Source of the DNA: Fontibacterium meridianamericanum
GTDB lineage: Bacteria; Pseudomonadota; Alphaproteobacteria; Pelagibacterales; Pelagibacteraceae
Direction: 5' to 3'
Assembly (NCBI GenBank): GCA_965235635.1
Contig: CBDDYR010000001.1
Location: forward strand, 306,622-370,621
DNA length: 64,000 nucleotides
Shown: one piece after another, positions 1-9,459 of the stretch
Numbering within the stretch: the first letter of the stretch is position 1
How the letters are laid out: each line of letters opens with the position of its first letter
Notes under the pieces: generated by a model
Told to the model about the DNA's origin: nothing
The model's database searches: none
Seen by the model: only the letters and a program-made list of their open reading frames with translations
Made by a program: the position numbers and the translations under genes

Positions 1-1225
1 TATTTGTTTTAAACTAAAACAATCAAAACAAATTAATAAAATTTTTTGTATCCCTGGAAATGCTGGTACAAGCACAATAGCAGAAAATATTAATATAGAT
101 GTACTTAACTTTAAAAGTATTTCAGAGTTTTTAAAAAATAATAATACAAAAATAGTATTTGTTGGTCCAGAGGTTCCTTTGGTTAAAGGAATTAAAAATT
201 ATCTAGAAAAAAAAAATTTTTTTGTATTTGGGCCTTCCAGTGCAGCATCAAGATTAGAAAAGTCCAAATCTTTTACAAAACAACTTTGCAAAAAATATAA
301 AATACCTACAGCAGAATATAAATCTTTTAGTAGCATGAAAGGAGTCAAAGAATATATAAAAAAAATGAATACACCTATAGTGATAAAAGCTGATGGGTTA
401 GCATCTGGAAAAGGAGTTTTTATCTGTAATAGCAAAACAATTGCGTTACAAAAATGTAAAGAAATTAATCAAGGAAAATTTAAAAGCTCTAAAAAATTTG
501 TTATTGAGGAATTTTTATTAGGAGAAGAGGCAAGTTATTTTATAATTTCAGATGGAAAAAATTATAAATTTTTTGGAACAGCACAAGATCATAAAAGAAT
601 AGGTGAAGGTGATACGGGTCCTAATACTGGAGGAATGGGCGCTTATTCTCCTTCAAATATTATTACAAAAGGCGTTGAAAAAAAAATAAAACAACAAATT
701 ATTGAACCTACATTAAAAGGATTAAAAAAATTAAGATGCCCTTTTGTTGGGATACTTTATGCAGGTCTAATTATTAAAAATAATAAACCCAAACTCATTG
801 AATATAATATTAGACTTGGAGATCCTGAATGCCAAGTTTTGATGATGAGATTAAAAACAGACTTATTAAAAATTATATTAGCTTGCAAAAAAAAACAAAT
901 TAATAAAATTGGAATTAATTGGAGTAATAAAAAAGCAATGACAATTGTTGCATCATCAAAAGGATATCCTAATAAGCAAAGTAAAATATCAGAAATAAAA
1001 AATGTAGAAAAAATCTTACTAAATAATAGTCAATACCTATTTCACGCGAGCACATTTAAAAAAAATAATAAGATTTTTTCATCTGGTGGTAGAGTTTTAA
1101 ATGCTACAGCTTTAAATAAAAATCTCAAATCGGCTCGAACCACTTGCATTAAAATGTTTAAGAAAATTAACTGGAAAGACAAATACTTTAGAAGAGATAT
1201 CGGCTGGAGAGCAATAAGTAACTAA
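1..1225 (+). CDS. purD: Phosphoribosylamine-glycine ligase (GARS), 5' truncated by window edge
   Basis: PurD joins glycine to phosphoribosylamine with ATP in de novo purine synthesis. The frame is open from the first bases of the window, before the first in-frame TTG at 179, and the upstream part encodes PGNAGT followed by FVGPEVPL, both typical of the PurD N-terminal domain, so the start lies outside the window. Further on come the ATP-grasp signatures IKADGLASGKGV, GEEASYF and a GDTGPNTGGMGAYSP stretch, then the C-terminal R-x-GDPE motif. Only about the first 10-20 residues are missing. The TAA stop at 1223-1225 overlaps the stop of convergent tadA by a few bases. Identity is secure. Confidence 0.95.
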   Translation, partial: ICFKLKQSKQINKIFCIPGNAGTSTIAENINIDVLNFKSISEFLKNNNTKIVFVGPEVPLVKGIKNYLEKKNFFVFGPSSAASRLEKSKSFTKQLCKKYKIPTAEYKSFSSMKGVKEYIKKMNTPIVIKADGLASGKGVFICNSKTIALQKCKEINQGKFKSSKKFVIEEFLLGEEASYFIISDGKNYKFFGTAQDHKRIGEGDTGPNTGGMGAYSPSNIITKGVEKKIKQQIIEPTLKGLKKLRCPFVGILYAGLIIKNNKPKLIEYNIRLGDPECQVLMMRLKTDLLKIILACKKKQINKIGINWSNKKAMTIVASSKGYPNKQSKISEIKNVEKILLNNSQYLFHASTFKKNNKIFSSGGRVLNATALNKNLKSARTTCIKMFKKINWKDKYFRRDIGWRAISN

Positions 1226-1677
1226 TTACGTTTTTTTTTAAAAAAATTTTTCATTAAATCTAAAAAAATATTTTCTTTAAAGCCATAATAAAATTTAGGC
1301 TTATAATGTAAATTCTTAGAATAAATTAATTTTGGGCCATTAATAAATCCTCCTGACTTTTTATCTTCCAAACAAAAATAAACTCTTCTAATCCTAGAAA
1401 ATGAAATAGCAGAGGTGCACATAGCACATGGTTCTAGAGAACAATAAAGGTCAAATTTATCTAATCTATTTGAATTTGTTAATTTTGAAGCTTTTAAAAT
1501 AGCATTAATCTCGGCGTGTAAAATTGAATTTTTTTTAGACTGATTTATGCATGCTGATATAACTTTTTTAGTAACGGGATTTACTATAATCGCGCTAATT
1601 GGAAGTTCATCTAAAGCAAGAGCTTTTTTTGATAATTTTAAAAGTAAATTAGTATAAATATCAATTTGACTATTCAT
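1222..1677 (-). CDS. tadA: tRNA-specific adenosine deaminase
   Basis: A 151-residue zinc deaminase of the cytidine/deoxycytidylate deaminase fold, most likely TadA, which converts A34 to inosine in tRNA-Arg(ACG). The zinc and catalytic motifs are visible as HAEINAI (His ligand plus catalytic Glu) and EPCAMC (two Cys ligands), followed by the SRIRRVYF segment common in TadA. Length matches the family. The ATG at 1675-1677 is separated by one base from the ATG of divergent rluB, so its promoter must lie inside rluB. Guanine deaminase is the main alternative, but motif spacing favours TadA. Confidence 0.88.
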   Translation of the reverse strand: MNSQIDIYTNLLLKLSKKALALDELPISAIIVNPVTKKVISACINQSKKNSILHAEINAILKASKLTNSNRLDKFDLYCSLEPCAMCTSAISFSRIRRVYFCLEDKKSGGFINGPKLIYSKNLHYKPKFYYGFKENIFLDLMKNFFKKKRN

Positions 1678-1678
1678 T

Positions 1679-2419
1679 ATGAATAATAATTACCAAAAAA
1701 AAATTAGAATAGCTAAATTTTTATCAAACAAAGGGTATGGTTCTAGACGTGAAATAGAACAATTAATTCTTAAAAAAAAAATTATTGTTAATAAAGAAAT
1801 TATTTCATCTCCCATTACTTTTGTAAGCAATCAAGATGAAATAATCATAAATAATAAAAAAATAAATCTTCAAAAAAAACTAGAAGTATGGAAATTCTAT
1901 AAACCGTTAAATTATATTACCTCTAGAAACAAACAGGATGATAGACCCATTATATATGATTTATTACCTTTTAATCTTAAAAAAATAAAAACTGTCGGTA
2001 GATTAGATATTAATTCAGAGGGACTTTTATTATTAACAGATGATGGTGAAATAATAAAAAATTTAGAATTACCTAAAAATAAATTTATAAGAAAATACAA
2101 AGCAAGAGTTTATGGATATGTTGATGAAAGTTCCCTGAATAGAATTAGTAAAGGAGTAAAAATAAACAATATTCAATATGCTCCTTTTGAATATAAATTA
2201 TTAAAAAAAGGAAATGCGAATTCTTGGCTTGAGTTCCAAATGTGTGAAGGAAAAAATAATGAAATAAGAAATTTATGTACTGCAGTTAATCTTCAAGTTA
2301 ATAGACTAATTCGTATAGAGTATGGCCCATTTAAACTTAAAAACTTATTGCCTGGAAAAGTTGAAAAAGTAGAAGAAAAAGAAATGAAGTTATATGAGGA
2401 TTATATCAGGAAAATATAA
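1679..2419 (+). CDS. rluB: rRNA pseudouridine synthase, RluB/RsuA family
   Basis: 246 residues. The N-terminal S4 RNA-binding domain (about residues 8-55, with RIAKFLSNKGYGSRREIE) is followed by a pseudouridine synthase domain with the catalytic-Asp motif GRLDINSEGLLLLTDDG near residue 105. This is the RsuA/RluB/RluE/RluF subfamily, which isomerises uridines in rRNA; RluB (23S U2605) is the most likely member, but the sequence alone cannot exclude RsuA or RluE. The gene is divergent from tadA with a single base between start codons. Its last 26 bases overlap the start of rsmD in another frame, so translation is probably coupled. Confidence 0.85.
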   Translation: MNNNYQKKIRIAKFLSNKGYGSRREIEQLILKKKIIVNKEIISSPITFVSNQDEIIINNKKINLQKKLEVWKFYKPLNYITSRNKQDDRPIIYDLLPFNLKKIKTVGRLDINSEGLLLLTDDGEIIKNLELPKNKFIRKYKARVYGYVDESSLNRISKGVKINNIQYAPFEYKLLKKGNANSWLEFQMCEGKNNEIRNLCTAVNLQVNRLIRIEYGPFKLKNLLPGKVEKVEEKEMKLYEDYIRKI

Positions 2420-2960
2420 AGGAAAAAAAATACTTTTTCCGAGCAAATTAATCACTAGACCTCTTAGGGATCGAGTTAAAGAAAGTATATTTAATATTTT
2501 ACAACACTCAAATAAAATTCAATTTGAATTTAAAAATTCAATTGTTTTAGATCTTTTTTCTGGTTCAGGTTCTTTTGGATTAGAATGCTTATCACGAGAA
2601 GTAAAAAAAGTACTTTTCTTTGAAAAAAATCCTGAAGCTTTTTCTATTTTAAAAAAAAATCTTAATATCCTTAATATACTCAGTGAAAATGCTATCGCTA
2701 ACAACGAGGATGTTTCTTTAATACAAAATAATAGATTATTTGATCGAATTAAACCAAATTTAATTTTTTTAGATCCTCCTTTCAAAATAAAAAATATTGA
2801 AAATATAATTAATAATTTAAGAAAAATTATTAACAAAAAAAATATATTAGTAATTCATACAAATTCTGAAAATAATATTGAACATGAAGAACTCGATGTT
2901 ATCGAAGAAAGAATTTATGGAGTTTCTAAAATTTATTTCGCAAAATTAAATCTAACTTAA
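2394..2960 (+). CDS. rsmD: 16S rRNA (guanine(966)-N(2))-methyltransferase
   Basis: 188-residue SAM-dependent methyltransferase. It starts with the RsmD signature MRIISGKYKGKKI, then TRPLRDRVKESIFNIL, the SAM-binding VLDLFSGSGSFGLE and the catalytic LDPPF (an N/D-PPY/F motif of N2-guanine methylases). RsmD methylates G966 of 16S rRNA. The start overlaps rluB by 26 bases, pairing two rRNA modification enzymes in one transcript, and the end overlaps convergent pgi by 9 bases. Length and motifs match the family. Confidence 0.92.
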   Translation: MRIISGKYKGKKILFPSKLITRPLRDRVKESIFNILQHSNKIQFEFKNSIVLDLFSGSGSFGLECLSREVKKVLFFEKNPEAFSILKKNLNILNILSENAIANNEDVSLIQNNRLFDRIKPNLIFLDPPFKIKNIENIINNLRKIINKKNILVIHTNSENNIEHEELDVIEERIYGVSKIYFAKLNLT

Positions 2961-4136
2961 TAGAGAATAAGTCTCTTTTTTAATTTCTTCTACAGCTGGC
3001 TGGTTAAAAGGATTTAAATTTAGCGCTTTACATAAAATTGCCGTTTCTAACATTGAATAAACAATTAAAGAAATAAAGCTTTGAATAGGTTTTTTTTGAT
3101 CAATCAATACTACTCGAAAAGGTATCAAATTTTTTTTAAAAACATTTATCGTCGCATTGAATTGTGAATCAATAATATTATTTAAAGAATTTTTTTTGAA
3201 TTTTTGATCAAAATAATCTTTTATGGGTTTATCAAGTTTATTGTTAATGGTTTTAAAGAATGTAAAAAATTTATTTTTCCTTCCGTCTAGATAAAGCTGC
3301 ATAATACTATGATGATCTTTAGGACACTCTGATATAATCGGAGTAAAATCTTTACCTTTCTTTCCAATACTCTCTGCTAATAATTGTTGGTGCCAATAAC
3401 CATAACTTAATAAATTATGGGAATAAATTAGAGATACATGAGTATTTATTTTGGATTTTGTCATTAATGTTAATAAAGTGGCGGCATTCCTAATTAGATT
3501 TTGATTTAAACCTTTTTTGAGAACAGAATTAATTCCTTGAATAATTTTTTTATAATCAAGATTAAACATTAACAAACCCGCCTCCGATAAAACTGAATAT
3601 CGACCACTAAGGTTTATATTGTGTTCAAAAAATATAAGATTATTTTTTTTTGCAAAGTTAGATAAAATATTATTTCTCTCAGAAATAACTATAAAATTTT
3701 TAGATATATTTTTTTTTCTTTTACGTAAATTATTTAAAATAATATTACAATTAGTTAAAGTTTCTAAAGTTTTGCCAGATTTAGATATAATAAAAATTGA
3801 GAATTTACTTAAATCTTTTTTAATAAAATCATTAATTACAGAATTATTCAAATTATCTAAAAAATAATAATTTTTATCTAAGCCAAAAAAAGAAGAAAAC
3901 ATCCTAGATCCAAGAACAGATCCACCCATTCCTATAACTAAGATATTTTTATGAAGTTTTCTTTTTAAGATTTTTTTTTTTGAAGAAAGAGTTTTTTGAT
4001 ACTTTGCTGACAGTGTATTAAAGAAAAAATTTTCTTTATTAATAAGCAAATCTTTAAATATTTTAGAGCATTTTCTATAATTATTTTTATAAGAAGTTGA
4101 GTTATTTTTTAAAAAATTAAAAAGATTAATTTTCAT
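2952..4136 (-). CDS. pgi: Glucose-6-phosphate isomerase, short alphaproteobacterial type
   Basis: Interconverts glucose-6-phosphate and fructose-6-phosphate. Two SIS-fold halves are visible: VIGMGGSVLGSRMF and IISKSGKTLETLT in the first, and LSGRYSVLSEAGL, PKDHHSIMQLYLDG and a C-terminal FNQPAVEEIK in the second. At about 394 residues it is far shorter than the 550-residue E. coli enzyme, but comparable short forms occur in alphaproteobacteria. The ATG at 4134-4136 (MKINLF) is preferred over the in-frame TTG one codon upstream. It follows the lipoprotein gene by a few bases on the same strand. Confidence 0.87.
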   Translation of the reverse strand: MKINLFNFLKNNSTSYKNNYRKCSKIFKDLLINKENFFFNTLSAKYQKTLSSKKKILKRKLHKNILVIGMGGSVLGSRMFSSFFGLDKNYYFLDNLNNSVINDFIKKDLSKFSIFIISKSGKTLETLTNCNIILNNLRKRKKNISKNFIVISERNNILSNFAKKNNLIFFEHNINLSGRYSVLSEAGLLMFNLDYKKIIQGINSVLKKGLNQNLIRNAATLLTLMTKSKINTHVSLIYSHNLLSYGYWHQQLLAESIGKKGKDFTPIISECPKDHHSIMQLYLDGRKNKFFTFFKTINNKLDKPIKDYFDQKFKKNSLNNIIDSQFNATINVFKKNLIPFRVVLIDQKKPIQSFISLIVYSMLETAILCKALNLNPFNQPAVEEIKKETYSLLS

Positions 4137-4140
4137 CAAA

Positions 4141-4452
4141 CTATTTTATTTTTTCAAGAATACTTTTTTCTAAAGATCCGGATTCTGTTCCCTTGTTAAT
4201 TTCTGCATCTTTTTTATCTTTTCCAAGGTTCTTATTAAAAATTTCTTTTAAATTATCCTTTTCATCTTTTTGATTATTTTGATTCACAGAATCTGGCGGT
4301 AACAAATCGAAATTTGGTGGCATGGTTAAAGGATTTCTTTTTTCAATTAAAAACTCATCAGGAACATCTTTTTTCATTCCTAATCCTTTTTGAACATTTT
4401 CACATGAATTTAATAAAAAAATTAATACAAATAAATTTATAACTTTTTTCAT
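4141..4452 (-). CDS. Small outer-membrane lipoprotein, DUF3035/BamF-like
   Basis: A 103-residue protein with a lipoprotein signal: a charged N-terminus, a hydrophobic run and a lipobox ending at Cys17 (LLNSC). The mature part carries VPDEFLIEKRNPLTMPPNFDLLPP-like residues, the core of the DUF3035 family. One member, BamF of Caulobacter, is a subunit of the outer-membrane beta-barrel assembly complex; a role in BAM is inferred from that. The rest is a Lys/Asp/Glu-rich low-complexity tail. The ATG overlaps the lspA stop by four bases (ATGA), so a lipoprotein is translationally coupled to the lipoprotein signal peptidase. Confidence 0.8.
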   Translation of the reverse strand: MKKVINLFVLIFLLNSCENVQKGLGMKKDVPDEFLIEKRNPLTMPPNFDLLPPDSVNQNNQKDEKDNLKEIFNKNLGKDKKDAEINKGTESGSLEKSILEKIK

Positions 4453-4928
4453 TTTTTTTTTATTTTAAATAGATCAATTATTATTAAACCAATAATTCCA
4501 ATAGTTATAAAAATATCAGCAATATTAAATGTAAACCAGTGAAAACTCTCATAATGAAGATCTATAAAATCTGGAACAGAACTATAATAATATCTGTCAA
4601 ATAAATTACCTAGTGACCCACCTAAAATTATAGAAATAAAAATAGACTCTAAGTAATTTGGTGAAGTTAGCATCCAATATATTAAAATTAAATTAATAAT
4701 AGTTATAATAATTGAAATAATTGAATAAAAAATATTAGGTTCAATCTGTAAAATTCCAAAACCAATTCCACTATTCCACACTAAAGAAAAATTAAGAAAA
4801 GAATTAAAATAGATTTCAGACAAAGAGTTATTTGAAAAATTTTTTAAAATTAAAATTTTTGAAATTCTATCTACTGAAAAAAGAATGAGAATAAAAACAA
4901 ATAAATATATTTTTTTTTTATTCAACAT
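4449..4928 (-). CDS. lspA: Lipoprotein signal peptidase (signal peptidase II)
   Basis: 159-residue inner-membrane aspartyl protease with four predicted transmembrane segments that cleaves prolipoproteins before the lipidated cysteine. The two catalytic aspartates sit in the expected motifs, GNLFDR (about residue 113) and FNIADIFITIG (about residue 137), and the N-SGIGFG motif lies upstream. It is located directly downstream of ileS and upstream of a lipoprotein gene; the ileS-lspA order is common in proteobacteria. The stop overlaps the start of the following lipoprotein gene. Confidence 0.95.
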   Translation of the reverse strand: MLNKKKIYLFVFILILFSVDRISKILILKNFSNNSLSEIYFNSFLNFSLVWNSGIGFGILQIEPNIFYSIISIIITIINLILIYWMLTSPNYLESIFISIILGGSLGNLFDRYYYSSVPDFIDLHYESFHWFTFNIADIFITIGIIGLIIIDLFKIKKK

Positions 4929-4929
4929 A

Positions 4930-7674
4930 TTAGTTTTTTAATCCACAAATGTCTCTGCTGCATGGTTTTTCTAAAATCTTCCAGCAACGAGAGCATTTTT
5001 GTCCTTTAGCCTTTAGTATTTTAACAGCTACTCCTTCGACATCTTTTAATGAAAATAAATCATTTTGATTAATAAAAGATTCTGCTCTTGCTTCTGAACA
5101 TATAAAAATTTCACTAAGATCTTCTCCTTTTATAAGATTTAGATATTCATCTTTTAAATAAACAATGACATTTGCTTCTAAGTTAGAACCAATAATCTTC
5201 TTATTTCTAATATCTTCTATGGCCGCATTAACAACTTGTTTAACTTTCTTAATCCCAATCCACTTATTTTTGATTTCAGAATTATTCCAAATCGAAGGTA
5301 TAACTGAAAAATCCTGTAGATGAATACTTTTATAATTTTTATTTTTAATTACCTGATAAGCCTCTTCAGTAGTGAAAGCTAAAATTGGAGAAAACCATTT
5401 TAATAAAAAATTAATAAGAACATTTAATACCTCTAAACAATGATTTCTTCTTTGACTAATTTCACTATCACAATAGAGAATATCTTTTTTTATATCAAAA
5501 TAAAAAGCTGAAAGATCCAAAGTGCAAAAATTTAAAAGCTCAACATATATTTTGTGAAAATTATAAGATTTAATGTAATCTCTAAATCTTAAATCAAAGT
5601 CATACACTTGAGTTAAGATATATTTCTCTAATGATGATAATTTTGAATATTCTATTTTAGAAAAATCATCATTTAACAACTTGTCACTTAAATTTCCTAA
5701 AAGAAATCTAAGAGTGTTTCTAATTTTTCGATAAGACTCTGCATGTTGATTTAAAATAGCTTTATCGATCTTTAAATCCTCTGAATAATCCGAGGCAACA
5801 ACCCACAATCTTAGTATGTCAGCTCCAAAATTTTTAATAACTTCTTCTGGCATAACCACATTTCCCAATGATTTTGACATTTTTTGTCCTTTGCCATCCA
5901 CAACAAATCCATGGCACAAGATATTTTTAAACGGGGCAGTTCCTTTTGTTCCGCATGACTCAAGTAAAGAAGAATGGAACCAACCTCTATGTTGATCTGA
6001 TCCCTCTAAATAAAGATTTGCTGGCCAAGCTAGTTCAGGTCTTTTATCTAAAACGTAACTATGAGTGGAGCCACTATCAAACCAAACTTCCACAATATCT
6101 TTGACTTGCTCATAATCACTAGCATTATAATCTTTGCCCAAAAAATCTTGCGGTGTTCTGGTAAACCAAGAGTCGCTGCCTTCTTCTTCAAATATTTTTG
6201 CTATGCCTTCCAATATTTTTTCATCTGCTAAAGGTTTTCCTGTTTTTTTTGAGATAAATATTGGCAATGGAACTCCCCAAACTCTTTGTCGAGAAACACA
6301 CCAATCAGGTCTTGTTTCTATCATTGATCTCAATCTATTTTGTCCAACCGCTGGATAGAATTTTGTATTACCGATTGCAATAATTGATTTTTTTCTCAAA
6401 TCATTTTTTTCCATGGATATGAACCATTGAGGTGTAGCTCTATGAACCAGCGGTGCCTTAGATCTCCACGAATGTGGGTAACTATGTTTTAATTTACCTT
6501 TACCTAATAATTTTGAAAAATTAGATAACTCACTAATAATCAAATCATCTGCTTTGAAGATATGAGTGCCAGAAAATTTAATAATATTTTTTGTGTAATG
6601 TCCTTTATCATCAATTGTATCAAACGCTTTAATATTATTATCTAAACATAAATAATAATCATCGGGTCCATGACTAGGTGCGCAATGAACAATTCCTGTA
6701 CCCTGTTCTAAATTAACAAAATTAGCATCAAGCATGGGAACATCAAATGTATAACCGATATCTTTAAAAGGGTGGTTACAAATAATATTTTTTAGTTCTG
6801 ATCCAGAAAAACTTTCAATAATTTCATATTTTGAAATAGCACAATCTGCTAAAACTTTAGTTATTAATTTTTCTGCAATAATAATTTTTTCATTATTATT
6901 AATTTTAATAATAGAATAATTAATTTTATTATTAAAAGCTAAGGCTCGATTGCAAGGAATAGTCCAAGGAGTTGTTGTCCAAATAACAATATTACAATTT
7001 AAAAATTTTTCAGGACCAGACTTAATTAAAAACTTTGAATAAATTGTATTAGATGTATGATCATAATATTCAACCTCTGCATCAGCTAAAGCTGTCGATT
7101 CAACAACAGACCATAAAACCGGTTTAAATCCTCTATATAATCCTCCGTTAACTATAAATTTACTTATCTCTCTTGTTATTTGAGCTTCTGAAGATTTGCT
7201 CATTGTTGTATAATAATTTTTCCAATCGCCGTTGACCCCTAGTCTATTAAATTCTTTCTTTTGAATCTCAATCCAACTATTTGCAAACTCTCTACATTCT
7301 TTTCTAAATTCATTAACTGGAATACTGTCTTTATTTTTTCCTTTCTTCTTATATTCTTCCTCTACTTTCCATTCTATTGGTAACCCATGACAATCCCAAC
7401 CCGGCACATAAGGAGCGTCCTTACCTGTCATTTGATTAAATCTTACAACGATATCTTTTAAAATTTTATTTAATGCCGTACCAATATGAATGTGGCCGTT
7501 TGCATAAGGTGGCCCATCATGCAAAATAAATTTTTCACGACCTTTGCTGTTAGATCTTAATTCTTGATAAAGGTTAATTTGTTCCCAAAATTTAAGTATT
7601 TCAGGTTCTTTTGTAGGCAAATTAGCCTTCATGGGAAAAGAAGTTGCGGGAAGATTTATTTTAATTTCTGACAT
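4930..7674 (-). CDS. ileS: Isoleucyl-tRNA synthetase
   Basis: A 914-residue class I aminoacyl-tRNA synthetase. The HIGH-type motif appears as GHIHIGTALNK (about residue 60) after HDGPPYANG, the editing domain includes WTTTPWTIPCNRA, and the KMSKS loop is KMSKSLGNVV. A C-terminal zinc-binding segment begins with CSRCW. Full length for the family. The ATG shares a base with the ribF stop (TAATG), as in the conserved ribF-ileS-lspA order. No frame problems are seen here, in contrast to pheT in the same window. Confidence 0.97.
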   Translation of the reverse strand: MSEIKINLPATSFPMKANLPTKEPEILKFWEQINLYQELRSNSKGREKFILHDGPPYANGHIHIGTALNKILKDIVVRFNQMTGKDAPYVPGWDCHGLPIEWKVEEEYKKKGKNKDSIPVNEFRKECREFANSWIEIQKKEFNRLGVNGDWKNYYTTMSKSSEAQITREISKFIVNGGLYRGFKPVLWSVVESTALADAEVEYYDHTSNTIYSKFLIKSGPEKFLNCNIVIWTTTPWTIPCNRALAFNNKINYSIIKINNNEKIIIAEKLITKVLADCAISKYEIIESFSGSELKNIICNHPFKDIGYTFDVPMLDANFVNLEQGTGIVHCAPSHGPDDYYLCLDNNIKAFDTIDDKGHYTKNIIKFSGTHIFKADDLIISELSNFSKLLGKGKLKHSYPHSWRSKAPLVHRATPQWFISMEKNDLRKKSIIAIGNTKFYPAVGQNRLRSMIETRPDWCVSRQRVWGVPLPIFISKKTGKPLADEKILEGIAKIFEEEGSDSWFTRTPQDFLGKDYNASDYEQVKDIVEVWFDSGSTHSYVLDKRPELAWPANLYLEGSDQHRGWFHSSLLESCGTKGTAPFKNILCHGFVVDGKGQKMSKSLGNVVMPEEVIKNFGADILRLWVVASDYSEDLKIDKAILNQHAESYRKIRNTLRFLLGNLSDKLLNDDFSKIEYSKLSSLEKYILTQVYDFDLRFRDYIKSYNFHKIYVELLNFCTLDLSAFYFDIKKDILYCDSEISQRRNHCLEVLNVLINFLLKWFSPILAFTTEEAYQVIKNKNYKSIHLQDFSVIPSIWNNSEIKNKWIGIKKVKQVVNAAIEDIRNKKIIGSNLEANVIVYLKDEYLNLIKGEDLSEIFICSEARAESFINQNDLFSLKDVEGVAVKILKAKGQKCSRCWKILEKPCSRDICGLKN

Positions 7675-8594
7675 TATTTTTTGTTTAAACTAATTTTTGC
7701 AACTTTAATATCTTTCTTAATCTGACTAACTAACATCGTACTATCTTTAAATTTTTTCTCTTTTCTAATAAAATCAACAAATAAAACTTTGATATCTTTA
7801 TTATAAAAATTAAGATTTTTTTCAAAAACATTCACTTCTAAAATTGGACTCGAGCTCCCAAAAGTTGGCCTTACACCAAAATTAGCAATTCCTTTATAAG
7901 TCTTTTTATTAAAAAGAATTTTAACAGAATAAACGCCAAACATTGGTTTTATTTGATTAAAAATTTTAATATTTGCTGTAGGAAAACCAATTCGTCTTCC
8001 AAATTTTTTACCTTTAACAACTCTACCAGTAATAGACCATGGTCTTCCCATTATTTTACTAACTAGTTTAACTTTTCCAGATTGAATAAGGCTTCTAATT
8101 TTTGATGAAGAAATCTTATATTTATTAAATTTTTTAAAATTAATTATAAATATCTTAAAATTATTATTTTTTGATAATTTTTTTAAAAAAAATATATTAC
8201 CTTTTCTTTTAAATCCAAATCTAAAATCTTTACCAACAAAAATACTATTAACTGCTAATTTTTTTAAAAGAATTTTGTTTGCAAAACTATCATGAGTAAT
8301 TTTAGAGAAATTACGATTAAAATTTTGTTTAATAAAAAAATCTGCACGAAATGTTTTTATAATATCTATCTTATCATTAACATTTAAAATTCTATTATCG
8401 GTCTTATTAAAAAAATCTTTTGGTAAAGGATCAAAAGTAAATATGCCAAATTTTTTTTTTAATTTTCTTGAAAAAATATAAGCTTTTTTTAAAAGCTCCT
8501 GATGTCCTAAGTGTACTCCATCAAAATTTCCTATTGCTAATACTGAATTAAGAAATTTTTTATCAACAGAGTTAATATTATTATAAATCTTCAT
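7674..8594 (-). CDS. ribF: Bifunctional riboflavin kinase / FAD synthetase
   Basis: 306 residues. The N-terminal nucleotidyltransferase domain contains GNFDGVHLGHQELL (adenylylation of FMN to FAD), and the C-terminal riboflavin kinase domain contains GRPWSITGRVVKGKKFGR followed by GFPTANI (the PTAN substrate motif). It supplies FMN and FAD. It is immediately upstream of ileS with a one-base overlap and downstream of a HAD phosphatase with no gap. Length and both domains are normal. Confidence 0.95.
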   Translation of the reverse strand: MKIYNNINSVDKKFLNSVLAIGNFDGVHLGHQELLKKAYIFSRKLKKKFGIFTFDPLPKDFFNKTDNRILNVNDKIDIIKTFRADFFIKQNFNRNFSKITHDSFANKILLKKLAVNSIFVGKDFRFGFKRKGNIFFLKKLSKNNNFKIFIINFKKFNKYKISSSKIRSLIQSGKVKLVSKIMGRPWSITGRVVKGKKFGRRIGFPTANIKIFNQIKPMFGVYSVKILFNKKTYKGIANFGVRPTFGSSSPILEVNVFEKNLNFYNKDIKVLFVDFIRKEKKFKDSTMLVSQIKKDIKVAKISLNKK

Positions 8595-9449
8595 TTACCA
8601 AATTAATTCGTTTTGAAAGTAATTAATCTTAAAATCTTTATTTTTCTTAATCACAAAACTTGCTAAATTTAATTTTTTTTTATTCCATTCAGACTTATGA
8701 ATACCTCCTGTTATTAATAAATTTTCAACTTTAAAATTATTTGCTCCTAAGATGTCGGTATTCAAATTATCTCCAATAACTAGAATTTTTTTCTTATTTA
8801 TTTTTTTTTTATATTTTTCTTTTAATATTTTACAAATATATTCGTAAAAATATTTATAGGGCTTTCCAAAATATTTAACTTTACCACCCATTCTTTCATA
8901 TAATTTTGCAATAGACCCTGCGCAATATTCAGTTTGATTGCCTCTGTGAACTATTAAGTCTGGATTAGCACAAATCATTTTTAATTTTCTTTTTTTTATT
9001 TTCTTTAAAATTGAAAAATATTTATTAAGACTATCTTTGTTATTGTTTACTCCCGTACAAACAACAAAGCTTGCGTTATTTAACGATGTTTTTTTTAGAC
9101 CTAAATTAATGAATAAACTTTTATCTCTATCAGGTCCTAAATGATAAAAAGATTTATTTTTAGTTAAATTTTTTAAGTAAAAACGAGTTAAATCTCCTGA
9201 GGTGATTAATAGATTATAAAAATTTTTACTAAAATTTAATTTATTTAAAAATTTTTTAACATTATTACTTGGTCTAGGAGCATTTGAAATTAATACGATT
9301 TTCTTGCTTTTTTTGATGTTTTTTAAGGCTTTTAATGCATCGGAATAACATTCCACTCCATTATGAACAACGCCCCAAAGATCAACAAAAAATATATCAA
9401 AACGTGAATAAATCTTATTTAACCCGCTTAAAAAGACAGGATTATTCAT
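8595..9449 (-). CDS. HAD-superfamily class IIA phosphatase (TIGR01459-like)
   Basis: 284 residues with HAD motifs: DLWGVVHNG near residue 23 (nucleophile Asp in the DxWG variant), VLISNAPRPS (motif II Ser), GKPYKYFYE with the motif III Lys, and LVIGDNLNTDILGA (motif IV acidic residues). The DLWGVxHxG signature is that of TIGR01459, a class IIA family of alphaproteobacteria related to NagD and phosphoglycolate phosphatases. The substrate is unknown. The stop abuts the ribF start, so both are probably cotranscribed. Confidence 0.8.
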   Translation of the reverse strand: MNNPVFLSGLNKIYSRFDIFFVDLWGVVHNGVECYSDALKALKNIKKSKKIVLISNAPRPSNNVKKFLNKLNFSKNFYNLLITSGDLTRFYLKNLTKNKSFYHLGPDRDKSLFINLGLKKTSLNNASFVVCTGVNNNKDSLNKYFSILKKIKKRKLKMICANPDLIVHRGNQTEYCAGSIAKLYERMGGKVKYFGKPYKYFYEYICKILKEKYKKKINKKKILVIGDNLNTDILGANNFKVENLLITGGIHKSEWNKKKLNLASFVIKKNKDFKINYFQNELIW

Positions 9450-9459
9450 AAATCTAAAA

